Positions 7,884 through 16,849 of a stretch of 64,000 nucleotides of DNA are shown piece by piece. The notes beneath the pieces were generated by a model that was not told where the DNA came from, did not search any database, and worked only from the letters and a program-made list of their open reading frames with translations. The stretch is taken from positions 56,581 through 120,580 of the forward strand of contig CAIJIT010000229.1 of NCBI GenBank assembly GCA_903820745.1, given 5' to 3'. The position numbers and the translations under genes are program-made. Origin of the DNA: an uncultured Burkholderiales bacterium (lineage in GTDB: Bacteria; Pseudomonadota; Gammaproteobacteria; Burkholderiales; Burkholderiaceae_C). Position 1 is the stretch's first letter. Every line of letters starts with the position of its first letter.

Positions 7884-8900
7884 ATGAGCGATTTTTTCGC
7901 AGATGCGCAGCGGATCATCCAGGATTCCATGGTCATTGACAGCCTGGGCGGGGCGGTGGTTCATCCCACGCCCTATGTTGCCGAGGGCACTTACGAGGAG
8001 AAGGTGCTCGGCTATGGCTGGAGCGCCATGAACGCCTGCCTGGTGTCCGAGCCCACGTACAACGGCACCTTCGATGAAGTTCTCAGGGCGATGTACGAGA
8101 ACTTCCTCTACTTCGAGATGAGCCCGCAGGTGCGCCATGTCGAATCAGCGGCCGACCTGCTCGCGGCCAAGGCCGCAGGGCAACTCGGGGTCTTCTTCGG
8201 CGTGCAAAGCGGCAGTTGCCTGCAGCAGGACAGCACCCGGCTGCGCCTGCTGCACAAGCTGGGCCTGCGGGTCCTGCAACTGACCTATATGGAGCGCAAC
8301 GCCATTGGCGATGGCTGCCTGGAGCCTGCCAACCAGGGCCTCAGCCATTTCGGCATCCAGGTGGTGCGCGATTGCAACCGACTCGGCGTGCTGATTGACT
8401 GCTCGCATGTCGGCATCCAGACCACCCTCGATGCAGCCCGGCATTCTTCCCAGCCGATCGTGGTTTCCCACTCGGCCGTGCGCGCGCTGGCTGACAACCC
8501 GCGCTGCGTGACCGATGAGCAGATGCGCGCTGTCGCGGACAAGGGCGGCACGATCGGCATCACGCCCTATGCGCCCTTCATCCGCACCGACCGGCATCCG
8601 ACGCTTGACGATTACCTCGAGCATTTCGACTACGCGATCGATTTGCTGGGTGATGACCATGTGACGGTGGCGACCGATATGTTCGATGGCAAGACCAAGG
8701 CCAACTGGGCGACGCCCTGGTCTTACCCTGAGATCACGCGCGGTGCTCAGTACGGCAACCGGCGCGTCGAAGGCTTTTCGCACAAGTCGGATCTCGTCAA
8801 CTTCACCGCCGGTCTGCTGCGCCATGGCCATAGCGAGTCAACGGTCAAGAAGGTCCTTGGCGAAAACTTTTTGCGAGTGGTGACGGCGGTCTGGAAATAG
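7884..8900 (+). CDS. Membrane dipeptidase-type metallohydrolase (peptidase family M19)
   Basis: The protein has 338 residues. M19 features are visible in order: a VIDSLGG start replacing the usual DGHND strand, ASP-rich strands, the LTYMERNAIGDGCLEP loop (normally LTHxxxNxxxD), GVLIDCSHVG with the metal-binding His, VSHSAVRAL with the second His, and DDHVTVATDMFDG. It has no signal peptide. M19 enzymes cleave dipeptides and related amides with two zinc ions. The altered first metal strand (VIDS in place of DxHxD) is common in the environmental branch and leaves its activity open. It is preceded by GAAGGAAAC and its own promoter, and is followed after 18 bases by a Bug gene. Confidence 0.88.
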   Translation: MSDFFADAQRIIQDSMVIDSLGGAVVHPTPYVAEGTYEEKVLGYGWSAMNACLVSEPTYNGTFDEVLRAMYENFLYFEMSPQVRHVESAADLLAAKAAGQLGVFFGVQSGSCLQQDSTRLRLLHKLGLRVLQLTYMERNAIGDGCLEPANQGLSHFGIQVVRDCNRLGVLIDCSHVGIQTTLDAARHSSQPIVVSHSAVRALADNPRCVTDEQMRAVADKGGTIGITPYAPFIRTDRHPTLDDYLEHFDYAIDLLGDDHVTVATDMFDGKTKANWATPWSYPEITRGAQYGNRRVEGFSHKSDLVNFTAGLLRHGHSESTVKKVLGENFLRVVTAVWK

Positions 8901-8918
8901 TCAGAAGACGGGGCAAGC

Positions 8919-9908
8919 ATGACGAAATTCTTCAAGAGCTGCCTGGCAGGGCTGGCCCTGTCGGTATGCAGTCTGGCTCCGCAGGCGCAGACCGCAAGCA
9001 GTTCGACCTTTCCCAACCGCCCGATCCGGATGGTCATGCCCTTTGCCGCCGGGTCAGGTTTCGACGCGATCGTCCGCATCACCTGCCAGAAGATGAGCGA
9101 GGAACTCGGTCAGCGCATCATTGTCGACAACCAGGGCGGCGCCGGCGGCCTGATCGCTTCGATGGCGGTGGCCAAGGCGCCTTCCGATGGCTACACGCTG
9201 ATTTTTCATTCAGTGTCGACTGCCGTGGTGCTGGCGGCGACCTATACCAATCTGAAGTACGACCCGATGTCCTTCGTACCGATCTCGCTGATTTCGGATT
9301 ACGCGTTGGTGATGGCAGTCCACCCTGACGTGCCGGCAAAAACGGTGGCGGAATTCTCGGCCTTGCTCAAAGCCAAGCCCGACTTTTACAGCTATGCATC
9401 GTCCGGCGTCGGAACCGGCCTGCATCTGGCCGCCGAGCTCTACAAGATGAACGCGGGTGTCGAGATCCAGCATGTGCCGTACAAGGGCACAGGTCCAGCG
9501 GAACTTGACCTGCTGGCCGGGCGGACTCACATGATGTTTGCAGCGGTTCCTTCTTTCGCGGGCAAGATCAATGCGGGCAGCTTGCGCCCTCTGGCGGTGA
9601 CGACTTTGACCCGGTCACCAGCGCTGCCCGGCGTGCCGACGATGAACGAAAGTGGCCTGGCCGGTTACAACGTCCCGTTCTGGAATGGCATCTTTGCGCC
9701 GCCGGGAACCCCCAGGGCAATCGTCGACAAGATCGCCGCCGCTGCCGCGAAGGCGATGCGGGATCCGGACACCATGGCCAAGTTGAAGAACCTTGGCGCC
9801 AATCCGATTGGCTCGACACCGGAAGAACTCGACAAGTTCTGGAACGAGCAACTGGGAATTTACGTCAAGATTGCTGAAAAAGCCGGCGTGCGGATGTCGC
9901 CGCCCTGA
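8919..9908 (+). CDS. Bug/TctC-family periplasmic substrate-binding protein
   Basis: The protein has 329 residues with a Sec signal (1 to about 25, ending PQAQTA). The Bug core reads FPNRPIRMVMPFAAGSGFDAIVR, DNQGGAGGLIASMAVAKAPSDGYTL, and YASSGVGTGLHLAAELYKMNAGVEIQHVPYKG. It is co-transcribed with the M19 gene under the second copy of the shared promoter. It is a separate receptor from the one at 3850, so this cluster has two binding proteins and no dedicated permease in view. Confidence 0.93.
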   Translation: MTKFFKSCLAGLALSVCSLAPQAQTASSSTFPNRPIRMVMPFAAGSGFDAIVRITCQKMSEELGQRIIVDNQGGAGGLIASMAVAKAPSDGYTLIFHSVSTAVVLAATYTNLKYDPMSFVPISLISDYALVMAVHPDVPAKTVAEFSALLKAKPDFYSYASSGVGTGLHLAAELYKMNAGVEIQHVPYKGTGPAELDLLAGRTHMMFAAVPSFAGKINAGSLRPLAVTTLTRSPALPGVPTMNESGLAGYNVPFWNGIFAPPGTPRAIVDKIAAAAAKAMRDPDTMAKLKNLGANPIGSTPEELDKFWNEQLGIYVKIAEKAGVRMSPP

Positions 9909-9949
9909 AGTCCAACACCCTATTCAGCAGACCTTGCCACCTTGTCAAT

Positions 9950-9986
9950 GGTTTGACTTGGCCTTGCTCCTGGCCCAGGTCAAACC
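9950..9986. terminator. Probable bidirectional hairpin between convergent genes
   Basis: GGTTTGAC (9950-9957) pairs with GTCAAACC (9979-9986), with a smaller inner GGCC/GGCC pairing. It lies 42 bases past the Bug stop and over the last codons of the convergent acetamidase. There is no strong U-tract, so efficiency is uncertain. Confidence 0.4.
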
Positions 9987-10927
9987 AGCAGCGACTTGGC
10001 CAGCATCGCGTGCACGCCGCGATGGGTGTTGACGGTCTGGGTGACGCGGAAGTCGACCGCCAGACTGCAAAGCATATAAGCATCCTCGCGTGACAACCCT
10101 CCGCGCTCGCCGAGCAGCGCGATCATGTCGCGCAAGGCGATCGCCAGGCACTGGTCGAGGTCGGGGTCCATGCCCATGGTGATCCAGTGGGTTCGCGTCT
10201 CGCCGCGCGGATAGGCCAGTGCCGGCGCTTCGCCCTGGCGCTTGTGCAAGATCAGTTCGAACTCGCCTCGCAAGGCGGTCTCGATCGCGGTGGTGCAGAC
10301 CTCGCCATCGCCCTGCGCCGCATGGCCGTCGCCACATGAAAAAAGTGCTCCCGCCACATGCACCGGCAGATAAAGCGAACTGCCCGGCCCGAGCTCCTTG
10401 TTGTCGAGATTGCCGCCGTGGGCGCGCGGCACGATGGTGTTGATGCGGCCCCAGTGGGAAGGCGGCGCCACGCCCATGACGCCGAAGAACGGGTGCAGCG
10501 GCAACTGCAGCCCCCAGGGCATCAAGCCGGTCATGCGTTCGGCATCGAGCGGGATGTTGACCAGGCGGCTGCTATCGAACTCGCCGGGCAAGGTGCCGGC
10601 GAGCGGCCGGATCATGTTGTAGCCCCAGTCCTGGCGCAGCTTCACGTCGATGATGCGGACCTCGAGCATGTCGCCCGGTTCGGCCCCTTCGACATGGACC
10701 GGCCCGGTCAGGATATGGCCGGGCAGATTGCGCGGGCTGTGCGCGTGGATTTCAAGCAGTTCCGGCGGCACATGAAAGCCCGCTGGCGGCAAGGCATCGG
10801 GGCCGCCGCTGACGCTGTCGATCGTCAAGCGATCACCGCTGGCGACCCGCAGTACCGGCGCTAGTCGCGCATCGAACCAGCCCCAATGGCAGGTTGCGAC
10901 GCTGGCGGGGAGGAAATGATTCTTCAT
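9980..10927 (-). CDS. Acetamidase/formamidase family protein
   Basis: The protein has 315 residues, the usual length for the FmdA/AmdA fold. Family landmarks are GPVHVEGAEPGDMLEVRI near 80-95, the RAHGGNLDNKELGPGSSLYLPVHVAGALFSCGDGHAAQGDGEV core at about 170-215, and a C-terminal AVDFRVTQTVN. The enzyme hydrolyses short aliphatic amides to ammonia and the acid in the cytoplasm. It points toward the Bug/M19 transcript and may finish the same catabolic route by freeing ammonia from an amide. A second, only moderately similar member is at 16850. Confidence 0.9.
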   Translation of the reverse strand: MKNHFLPASVATCHWGWFDARLAPVLRVASGDRLTIDSVSGGPDALPPAGFHVPPELLEIHAHSPRNLPGHILTGPVHVEGAEPGDMLEVRIIDVKLRQDWGYNMIRPLAGTLPGEFDSSRLVNIPLDAERMTGLMPWGLQLPLHPFFGVMGVAPPSHWGRINTIVPRAHGGNLDNKELGPGSSLYLPVHVAGALFSCGDGHAAQGDGEVCTTAIETALRGEFELILHKRQGEAPALAYPRGETRTHWITMGMDPDLDQCLAIALRDMIALLGERGGLSREDAYMLCSLAVDFRVTQTVNTHRGVHAMLAKSLLV

Positions 10928-11086
10928 GGACGTAATCAGACCGGTTGGGTGAATGGTTCAGGGCCAATTGCCGAATCCAGGATGATTGGCAAGCTGTGGG
11001 GATTGGTCTGACCTTAGCATGCGTAGAACTGTTGCCGGTTCGAGCCTTGCCGGCCCGACCTTGGCTCTGGCCTGCCGACGGATGCC

Positions 11087-11494
11087 TCAATCGGCGCGAA
11101 CCTCATCCAGGAGGTCCGGGTGGCGATCCAGCAGCCTGAGCAGTTTTACCAAGGCCAATGAAGGCTTGGTTTTGCCATTCTCGTAGCGCGAAAACGCATT
11201 GACGCCACCGCCAAAAATTTCAGCCGCCTCGCGCTGGTCGAGGGCGAGCTTCTTGCGTATTCCCGAGATGAATTCCGGGTCGACGATCGCAGCGTTGGTT
11301 TGCTTGTTGAAAGCCATCATCAAAGCGCTGGTGCGAACCGACTCGGCCAGATCCAGTACGGCCTCATCACAGGCAGGGCAAAACTCACCCACCACGGCCG
11401 GGAGGATGGTCGACTCTCCCTTGTAGCTGTAAGGCATGTCTCGGGTGTCAGGCACCAGTTTTTCGCCACCGCAGGCCGGGCATTTCATGTTCAT
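11087..11494 (-). CDS. mqsA: MqsA-type antitoxin with zinc finger and HTH
   Basis: The protein has 135 residues. The N-terminal zinc-binding part has CPAC (5-8) and CPAC (39-42), and the C-terminal Xre-like HTH reads LALDQREAAEIFGGGVNAFSRYENGKTKPSLALVKLLRLL. This is the two-domain plan of E. coli MqsA: the zinc domain neutralises the toxin and the HTH represses the operon. It overlaps the toxin stop by four bases (ATGA), toxin gene first, as in E. coli mqsRA. Confidence 0.92.
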   Translation of the reverse strand: MNMKCPACGGEKLVPDTRDMPYSYKGESTILPAVVGEFCPACDEAVLDLAESVRTSALMMAFNKQTNAAIVDPEFISGIRKKLALDQREAAEIFGGGVNAFSRYENGKTKPSLALVKLLRLLDRHPDLLDEVRAD

Positions 11495-11787
11495 AGCTCC
11501 TTGAATGACACGATCAGCACATCATCAACAATCGTGAGCTTCAGATAGATCTCGCCGGCTGAGGTGCAAGGTCGATACAGGTCTTGCCAAACCAGATGAT
11601 CGCCATGCGTGGTCATGCTCTTGTAAAAGTCCGAAGGGACCAAAGCCTTGACGACGTCGACGATGGCGAGCATGTCAAATCCGATGGCCGCAGCGCCTAC
11701 CAACGCTGACCTGGTGGCGCGAACTTTGCCTTCACCGATCAGCCTCTTGACCACCGACAACCGGCAATGGGGACGCGCCTTCTCCAT
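11491..11787 (-). CDS. mqsR: MqsR-type toxin, mRNA interferase
   Basis: The protein has 98 residues, matching the family length. It has the RelE-like fold of MqsR: KARPHCRLSVVKRLIGEGKVRATRSAL, a helix IGFDMLAIVDVVKAL, FYKSMTTHGDHLVWQDLYRP, and the final strands IYLKLTIVDDVLIVSFKEL. It should cleave mRNA when free of MqsA. It is the first gene of the pair and follows a good MqsA operator copy at 11799. Confidence 0.92.
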   Translation of the reverse strand: MEKARPHCRLSVVKRLIGEGKVRATRSALVGAAAIGFDMLAIVDVVKALVPSDFYKSMTTHGDHLVWQDLYRPCTSAGEIYLKLTIVDDVLIVSFKEL

Positions 11788-11798
11788 TAGTGAATATT

Positions 11799-11811
11799 AA
11801 CCTAGTTGGTT
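11799..11811 (-). promoter_or_regulatory. MqsA operator upstream of mqsR
   Basis: AACCTAGTTGGTT differs at one base from the E. coli MqsA palindrome AACCT-N3-AGGTT. It lies 12 bases before the mqsR start codon, where binding would block the promoter or the start of transcription. Confidence 0.65.
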
Positions 11812-11834
11812 TAATTCTGCAAATTGGACAAGGC

Positions 11835-12170
11835 TCAGCGGTCGGGCTGGATTTGTGCTTTTTTGTGGGTCTGCACCCAGCTTTTCAATGCATCGTTGAT
11901 GCGGGTTTGCCAACCCGGCCCGGTGGCCTTGAATGCGTCCAGAACGTCCGGGTCAATACGCATATTCAGAGTCGGGCGCTTCACTGCGACCGCTGGCCTG
12001 CCTCGTCCGCGCTTGACGCTTGCCTGCTGCCAGTAGGCCGACGTGGCGGCGGCATCGTTGGGGTCGTAAGGGCCATCGACGGCGTTGTGGGCTATGGGCG
12101 CATCAGCGGTAGCCTCATGCTTGACACGCGCCCAATCGGTGGCCTTCGGTTTAGCGGATGTTTTTGACAT
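11835..12170 (-). CDS. brnA: BrnA-type ribbon-helix-helix antitoxin
   Basis: The protein has 111 residues from the ATG at 12170 (MSKTSAKPKATDWARVK). A disordered N-terminus is followed by a basic RGRGRPA stretch and the ribbon-helix-helix RPTLNMRIDPDVLDAFKATGPGWQTRINDALKSWV, the BrnA/DUF4415 signature. It neutralises BrnT and represses the operon. Its start lies 20 bases inside the end of the toxin gene, so the two are translationally coupled. A longer frame upstream to 12290 has no family character and is not used. Confidence 0.9.
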   Translation of the reverse strand: MSKTSAKPKATDWARVKHEATADAPIAHNAVDGPYDPNDAAATSAYWQQASVKRGRGRPAVAVKRPTLNMRIDPDVLDAFKATGPGWQTRINDALKSWVQTHKKAQIQPDR

Positions 12171-12429
12171 ACAGCGTTCTTTCCTGTTTGGATGCCCGAC
12201 GCATTGAGATAGCTCGTACCTCGTCGGGGTCGCGCAGCACATAAACCAGCACCAGCACCACGCCCACCGCTTCCACCAATGCAATGTCAATCATCCGGAC
12301 CTCGCTGGTCTTGGCGGATTCCAGCGTCAACTTGTTGGGGGCATTGAAAACCAGCGGCGCATCGACCAGTGAAATTCCATGCTTTTCGATGTTGGCGCCG
12401 TCCTTGCCTGGGTCGAATGTGAATCGCAT
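12151..12429 (-). CDS. brnT: BrnT-type toxin, RelE-fold ribonuclease
   Basis: The protein has 92 residues from the ATG at 12429. MRFTFDPGKDGANIEKHGISLVDA is the standard BrnT N-terminus, with HG in the active-site helix, and VLVYVLRDPDEVRAISMRRASKQE is the C-terminal catalytic stretch with the conserved Arg residues. An in-frame start at 12468 is rejected because it lies inside the -35 box of the promoter at 12440-12468. The gene precedes brnA and overlaps it by 20 bases. Confidence 0.92.
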   Translation of the reverse strand: MRFTFDPGKDGANIEKHGISLVDAPLVFNAPNKLTLESAKTSEVRMIDIALVEAVGVVLVLVYVLRDPDEVRAISMRRASKQERTLYVKNIR

Positions 12430-12439
12430 CAATGCATTT

Positions 12440-12468
12440 ATTGTATTGGCATCAATTTGAGGCGTCAA
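12440..12468 (-). promoter_or_regulatory. brnTA promoter
   Basis: Read on the minus strand, TTGACG, exactly 17 bases, then TACAAT make a near-consensus sigma-70 promoter. Two direct copies of ATTGATGC flank the -10 region and are candidate BrnA sites. The predicted start of transcription is about four bases before the brnT ATG, so the mRNA would be almost leaderless. Confidence 0.7.
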
Positions 12469-12470
12469 CC

Positions 12471-12655
12471 TGGCGTTCGGGTGTCATGAACAGTCCGCAG
12501 GGACTGTTCTCGGGCTCAGCCGCTTCGCTTGCAGGCAGCCTGGCCTTCGCGTGTCATGAACAGTCCGCAGGGACTGTTCTCGGGCTCAGCCACTCCGCTT
12601 GCAGGCGGATCGGCCTTCGCCAGGCATAAACAGTCCGCAGGGACTGTTCATGTCC
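12471..12655. repeat. Tandem 70-base repeat with a perfect palindrome in each unit
   Basis: Units begin at 12471, 12541 and 12611; the last is partial. Each contains the same 20-base hairpin, AACAGTCCGCAGGGACTGTT, at 12489-12508, 12559-12578 and 12629-12648, with 8-base arms and a 4-base loop. The spacing is exactly 70. The first two units are nearly identical along their full length; the third diverges outside the hairpin. The array fills the space between the brnTA promoter and the macB stop. On the minus strand the hairpins could end macB transcription. Confidence 0.85.
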
Positions 12656-12659
12656 ACGC

Positions 12660-13873
<1,214 letters not shown>

Positions 13874-13877
<4 letters not shown>

Positions 13878-14578
13878 GTTTGATCCTCGGCGCCAGGGCG
13901 GCCGTCGTAGGCGACCCGCCCGTCCTTCAGCCGCACCAGCCGGCTGGCCTGCATCGCCACCTCGGGCTCATGGGTGACCAGCACAATCGTCAGCCCTTCG
14001 GAACGGTTCAGCTGCGCCAGAATCGCCAGCACCTCGGCGGTGGTTTGGCTGTCGAGATTGCCGGTTGGCTCATCCGCCAGCAGCAAGGGCGCCCGGTTCG
14101 CCAGCGCTCGTGCGATCGCTACCCGCTGCTGCTGGCCGCCACTGAGCTGATTGGGCATGCGCTCACCGAATTCGCCCAGTCCCATCTGGTCGAGCAAGCC
14201 CTGCGCGCGCTGTTTGGCGCCGACCCGGCCCAGCCCGCCATAGATCAAGGGCAGGGCCACGTTCTCCAGCACGCTCATGCGCTTGAGCAGGTTGAAGCTC
14301 TGGAACACGAAGCCGATTTCGCGGTTGCGCAGCTGCGCATGTTCGGACGCACTCAAGGTGCTGACATCGCGGCCCTGCAGCAGCAACTCGCCGCTATCGG
14401 CACGGTCGAGCAGGCCCATCAAATTCATCAAAGTGCTCTTGCCCGAGCCACTGACGCCCATCAAGGCCAGGTATTCGCCCGGCTGGACTTCGAGGTTGAT
14501 GCCATGCAGCACCGGCGTCAGCAGATCGCCGCTGTAGTAGCCCTTGGTGACAGCGTGCAAGCCCAGGACTGCGGTCAC
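13874..14578 (-). CDS. ABC transporter ATP-binding protein, MacB/LolD type
   Basis: The protein has 234 residues, a single ABC domain. Walker A is GVSGSGKST, the signature is LSGGQQQRVAIARAL, Walker B is LLLADEPTGNLD, and the H-loop is VLVTHEPEVA. The LLDRADSGELLLQG and FVFQSFNLLKRMSVLENVALPLIYGG stretches are typical of the LolD/MacB branch. It powers the permease encoded next, with ATGA overlaps on both sides of the gene. Confidence 0.94.
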
Positions 14579-15789
14579 GGTCCGTCCTTCTTTTCCGGCT
14601 GAGCGCGGCGCGTCACCACCGCGTCGCCACGCTTCAGGTCGCCCGACACCAGTTCGGTAAAGCGCGTGTTCGAAATCCCGACCGTCACTTCATGTGCTTT
14701 CAACTGCTGGTCCTGGCCCAGCGTGTAAACGCGAAAGACCCGCGCACCGTTGCGCAAACTCGACAGCACGCCGTCGTCATCGGCGCGCGCAGTCTCGACG
14801 GCGGCGGCTGAAGCTGCCGCAGACGCTGCAGTCGCGGCGCTGGCGCCCTTGACCTTGAGCTCTTCTTCGTCGGGCTTGAAGCGCAGCGCCGCAGTCGGCA
14901 GGCGCATGGCTTGCGATTTGCTGGCGACGACGATGCGGGTCTGCGCGGTCATGCCGGGCTTGAGCAGGCCGTCCGGATTGGCCACGTCGACGATCACCGT
15001 GTAGGTCACCACGCCCTGCGTATTCAAGGCATTCAGGCGGAACTGCTGCACCTTGCCCTCGAACTCGCGCGCCGGGAAAGCATCGACCACAAAGCGCACC
15101 TGCTGGCCCTCGCGCAGCAGCCCCACATCAGCCTCGCTGACATTGGTCTGGATCACCATTTCGCGCAGATCCTTGGCGATCAGGAATAGCTCGGGTGTCT
15201 GGAAGCTGGCCGCCACGGTCTGCCCGACGTCGACGCTACGCTTGATCACGACACCGTCGACCGGTGCACGGATCACCGAGTTGTTCAGGTCGGTCTCGAC
15301 CGCGTCGAGCTGGGCGCGGGCCACGTCGAGGCTGGCAACGGCGACCTCGGCCTCACGCCGGCTCTGGTCGCGCTGCGGCGCGGCGATGAAGCCCTGCGCC
15401 AGCAGCGATTGGCTGCGCTCGAGATTGCCGCGGGCAAAAGCCAGTTGCGCTTCCGCCGATGCCAGCTGGGCCTTGGCTTGACGCACGCGGGCCTGGAAAT
15501 TGGCCGGATCCAGACGCAACAGGATCTGGCCTTTCTTGACCCGGTCGTTGAAGTCGACCATACGCTCGGCCACGGTGCCGCTGACCGCCGCGCCGACCGT
15601 CACCGTCGTGACCGGCTGCAGATTGCCATTGGCCATCACGACCTGCGTGATCGCGCCTTCATCGATGGCCACCGTGCGAAAACGCGGCACTTCGTTCTTG
15701 CCAGCGTTATGCCGGCTCCAGGCCCACCAGCCGCCTCCGCCAAGGACGGCCAATGCCAAGCCAAGCAGGGCAATCTTGCGTAGCTTCAT
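14575..15789 (-). CDS. macA: MacA-like periplasmic membrane-fusion protein
   Basis: The protein has 404 residues. An N-terminal membrane anchor (KIALLGLALAVLGGGGWWAW) is followed by a barrel-sandwich hybrid (VTVGAAVSGTVAERMVDFNDRVKKGQILLRLD), a long alpha-helical hairpin (about 95-165) and a second lipoyl half (VIRAPVDGVVIKRSVDVGQTV). It then has beta-barrel and membrane-proximal domains. A low-complexity Ala/Ser insert (AASAAASAAAVETARADDDG) in the C-terminal third is unusual. It is the first gene of the exporter operon and links the inner-membrane pump to an outer-membrane channel. Confidence 0.92.
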   Translation of the reverse strand: MKLRKIALLGLALAVLGGGGWWAWSRHNAGKNEVPRFRTVAIDEGAITQVVMANGNLQPVTTVTVGAAVSGTVAERMVDFNDRVKKGQILLRLDPANFQARVRQAKAQLASAEAQLAFARGNLERSQSLLAQGFIAAPQRDQSRREAEVAVASLDVARAQLDAVETDLNNSVIRAPVDGVVIKRSVDVGQTVAASFQTPELFLIAKDLREMVIQTNVSEADVGLLREGQQVRFVVDAFPAREFEGKVQQFRLNALNTQGVVTYTVIVDVANPDGLLKPGMTAQTRIVVASKSQAMRLPTAALRFKPDEEELKVKGASAATAASAAASAAAVETARADDDGVLSSLRNGARVFRVYTLGQDQQLKAHEVTVGISNTRFTELVSGDLKRGDAVVTRRAQPEKKDGP

Positions 15790-15963
15790 CGTTTTGCCTC
15801 TGATCTATCGTGGTTTCGGATGCGGCCGATTATCAGCCGGCCCGGCCGGCGGCGAGCAGAGTCGATACCTGATCGACAACCCGCCTCAACCTTGCCCGCT
15901 TGAAGCACCGTTGACCTTGTAGTCTGGGTGCATCCAGCAAATGCATGGCTCGGTTTTCCTTGA

Positions 15964-16004
15964 AAATGACAGTTATTGTCATTTCATGCCATTTTTGCTA
16001 GGCT
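15964..16004 (+). promoter_or_regulatory. parDE promoter with overlapping palindromic operator
   Basis: A perfect inverted repeat, arms AAATGACA and TGTCATTT with five bases between, spans 15964-15984. TTGTCA at 15976-15981 serves as -35 and lies inside the second arm; TAGGCT at 15999-16004 follows after 17 bases. This suits autorepression by the ribbon-helix-helix antitoxin. Confidence 0.65.
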
Positions 16005-16025
16005 AGGGCAAACAGGGGACCCTCG

Positions 16026-16286
16026 ATGCAAAGTATGAACATTTCGCTTCCCGACCTGCTGAAGCAGTTCGTTGACGGTCAGATTTCGACGGGGCGCTTC
16101 AGCAGTGTCAGCGAGTATGTCCGCGAGTTGATCCGCGCGGACGAGAAGCGCAAGGCCGAAGAGCAACTCGAGGCCAAGTTGTTGGAGGGTCTGACCGGTG
16201 CCGAGACTGCCCTGACGCCGGAAGACTGGACGTCCATTCGCAAGGAAGCCTTGGCCAGGATTGAAACAAGAAAACAAAAGGGCTGA
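16026..16286 (+). CDS. parD: ParD-type ribbon-helix-helix antitoxin
   Basis: The protein has 86 residues. MNISLPDLLKQFVDGQISTGRFSSVSEYVRELIR is the ParD/CopG DNA-binding domain, followed by an acidic, flexible toxin-binding tail (EEQLEAKLLEGLTGAETALTPEDW). It precedes parE by five bases. The operator at 15964 is the expected autoregulatory site. Confidence 0.92.
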   Translation: MQSMNISLPDLLKQFVDGQISTGRFSSVSEYVRELIRADEKRKAEEQLEAKLLEGLTGAETALTPEDWTSIRKEALARIETRKQKG

Positions 16287-16291
16287 TACCG

Positions 16292-16606
16292 ATGATCTCA
16301 AAGAGCGAGGCGGCGCGGCGCGACTTGGTCGAGCAATTCGTTTATCTCGCTGAGTTGGCCGGGCTGCAGGTGGCGGAACGTTTCCTTGCCAACGCAGAAG
16401 CCAGCTTCGATGACCTGGCGCAGCAACCCAAAATGGGCGCACCACTGACGCTGAAGCATCCGGATCTGGCGAGCATCCGCAAGTGGCGGGTCAAAGGCTT
16501 CGACAGCCACATGATTTGCTACGAGCCGCGCTCCGGAGGTGTGTTCATCGTGCGTGTGCTTCACGCAGCCAGTGATTGGTGGCAACTGCTCGGCCTTGCA
16601 GACTGA
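16292..16606 (+). CDS. parE: ParE-type toxin
   Basis: The protein has 104 residues of RelE/ParE fold: SEAARRDLVEQFVYLAELAGLQVAERFL, DDLAQQPKMGAPLTLKHPDLASIRKWRVKGFDSHMICYEP, and the closing strand GVFIVRVLHAASDWWQLL. The RVLHAxxD motif before the C-terminus is typical. Related toxins poison DNA gyrase. The antitoxin gene comes first and is adjacent. Confidence 0.92.
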   Translation: MISKSEAARRDLVEQFVYLAELAGLQVAERFLANAEASFDDLAQQPKMGAPLTLKHPDLASIRKWRVKGFDSHMICYEPRSGGVFIVRVLHAASDWWQLLGLAD

Positions 16607-16849
16607 TCTCGACCTTTGTACCTGCCGGCAGGCGGCCGGCCGGAACAAAGCTCGCTTACAGCGGGTTCATCGCGCCCATTGGGGCTTGCATTGATCGATT
16701 CGAAGAATGTCTTCACGAATTGCTGAGGCTGCCCCGGTCGGGTCGGGCACTTGACTCTATAGTTGGCAGCTTGCAATGTATTGAGACGGAATCTCCAAAC
16801 TGCTGCAAGCCGGCAGATCCCATCATCGGAAGCAAAAGGCAGACACACC

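Noticed and set aside
11835..12290. 151-codon version of BrnA
   Set aside because: The first 40 codons are Trp/Cys-rich shadow of brnT; the BrnA start at 12170 fits the family.
12471..12655. CRISPR-like array
   Set aside because: Only three units; the repeat includes almost the whole period and the spacers are not unique. No cas genes.
14575..15789. RND-pump adaptor
   Set aside because: The adaptor is followed by an ABC ATPase and an FtsX-type permease, not by an RND protein.
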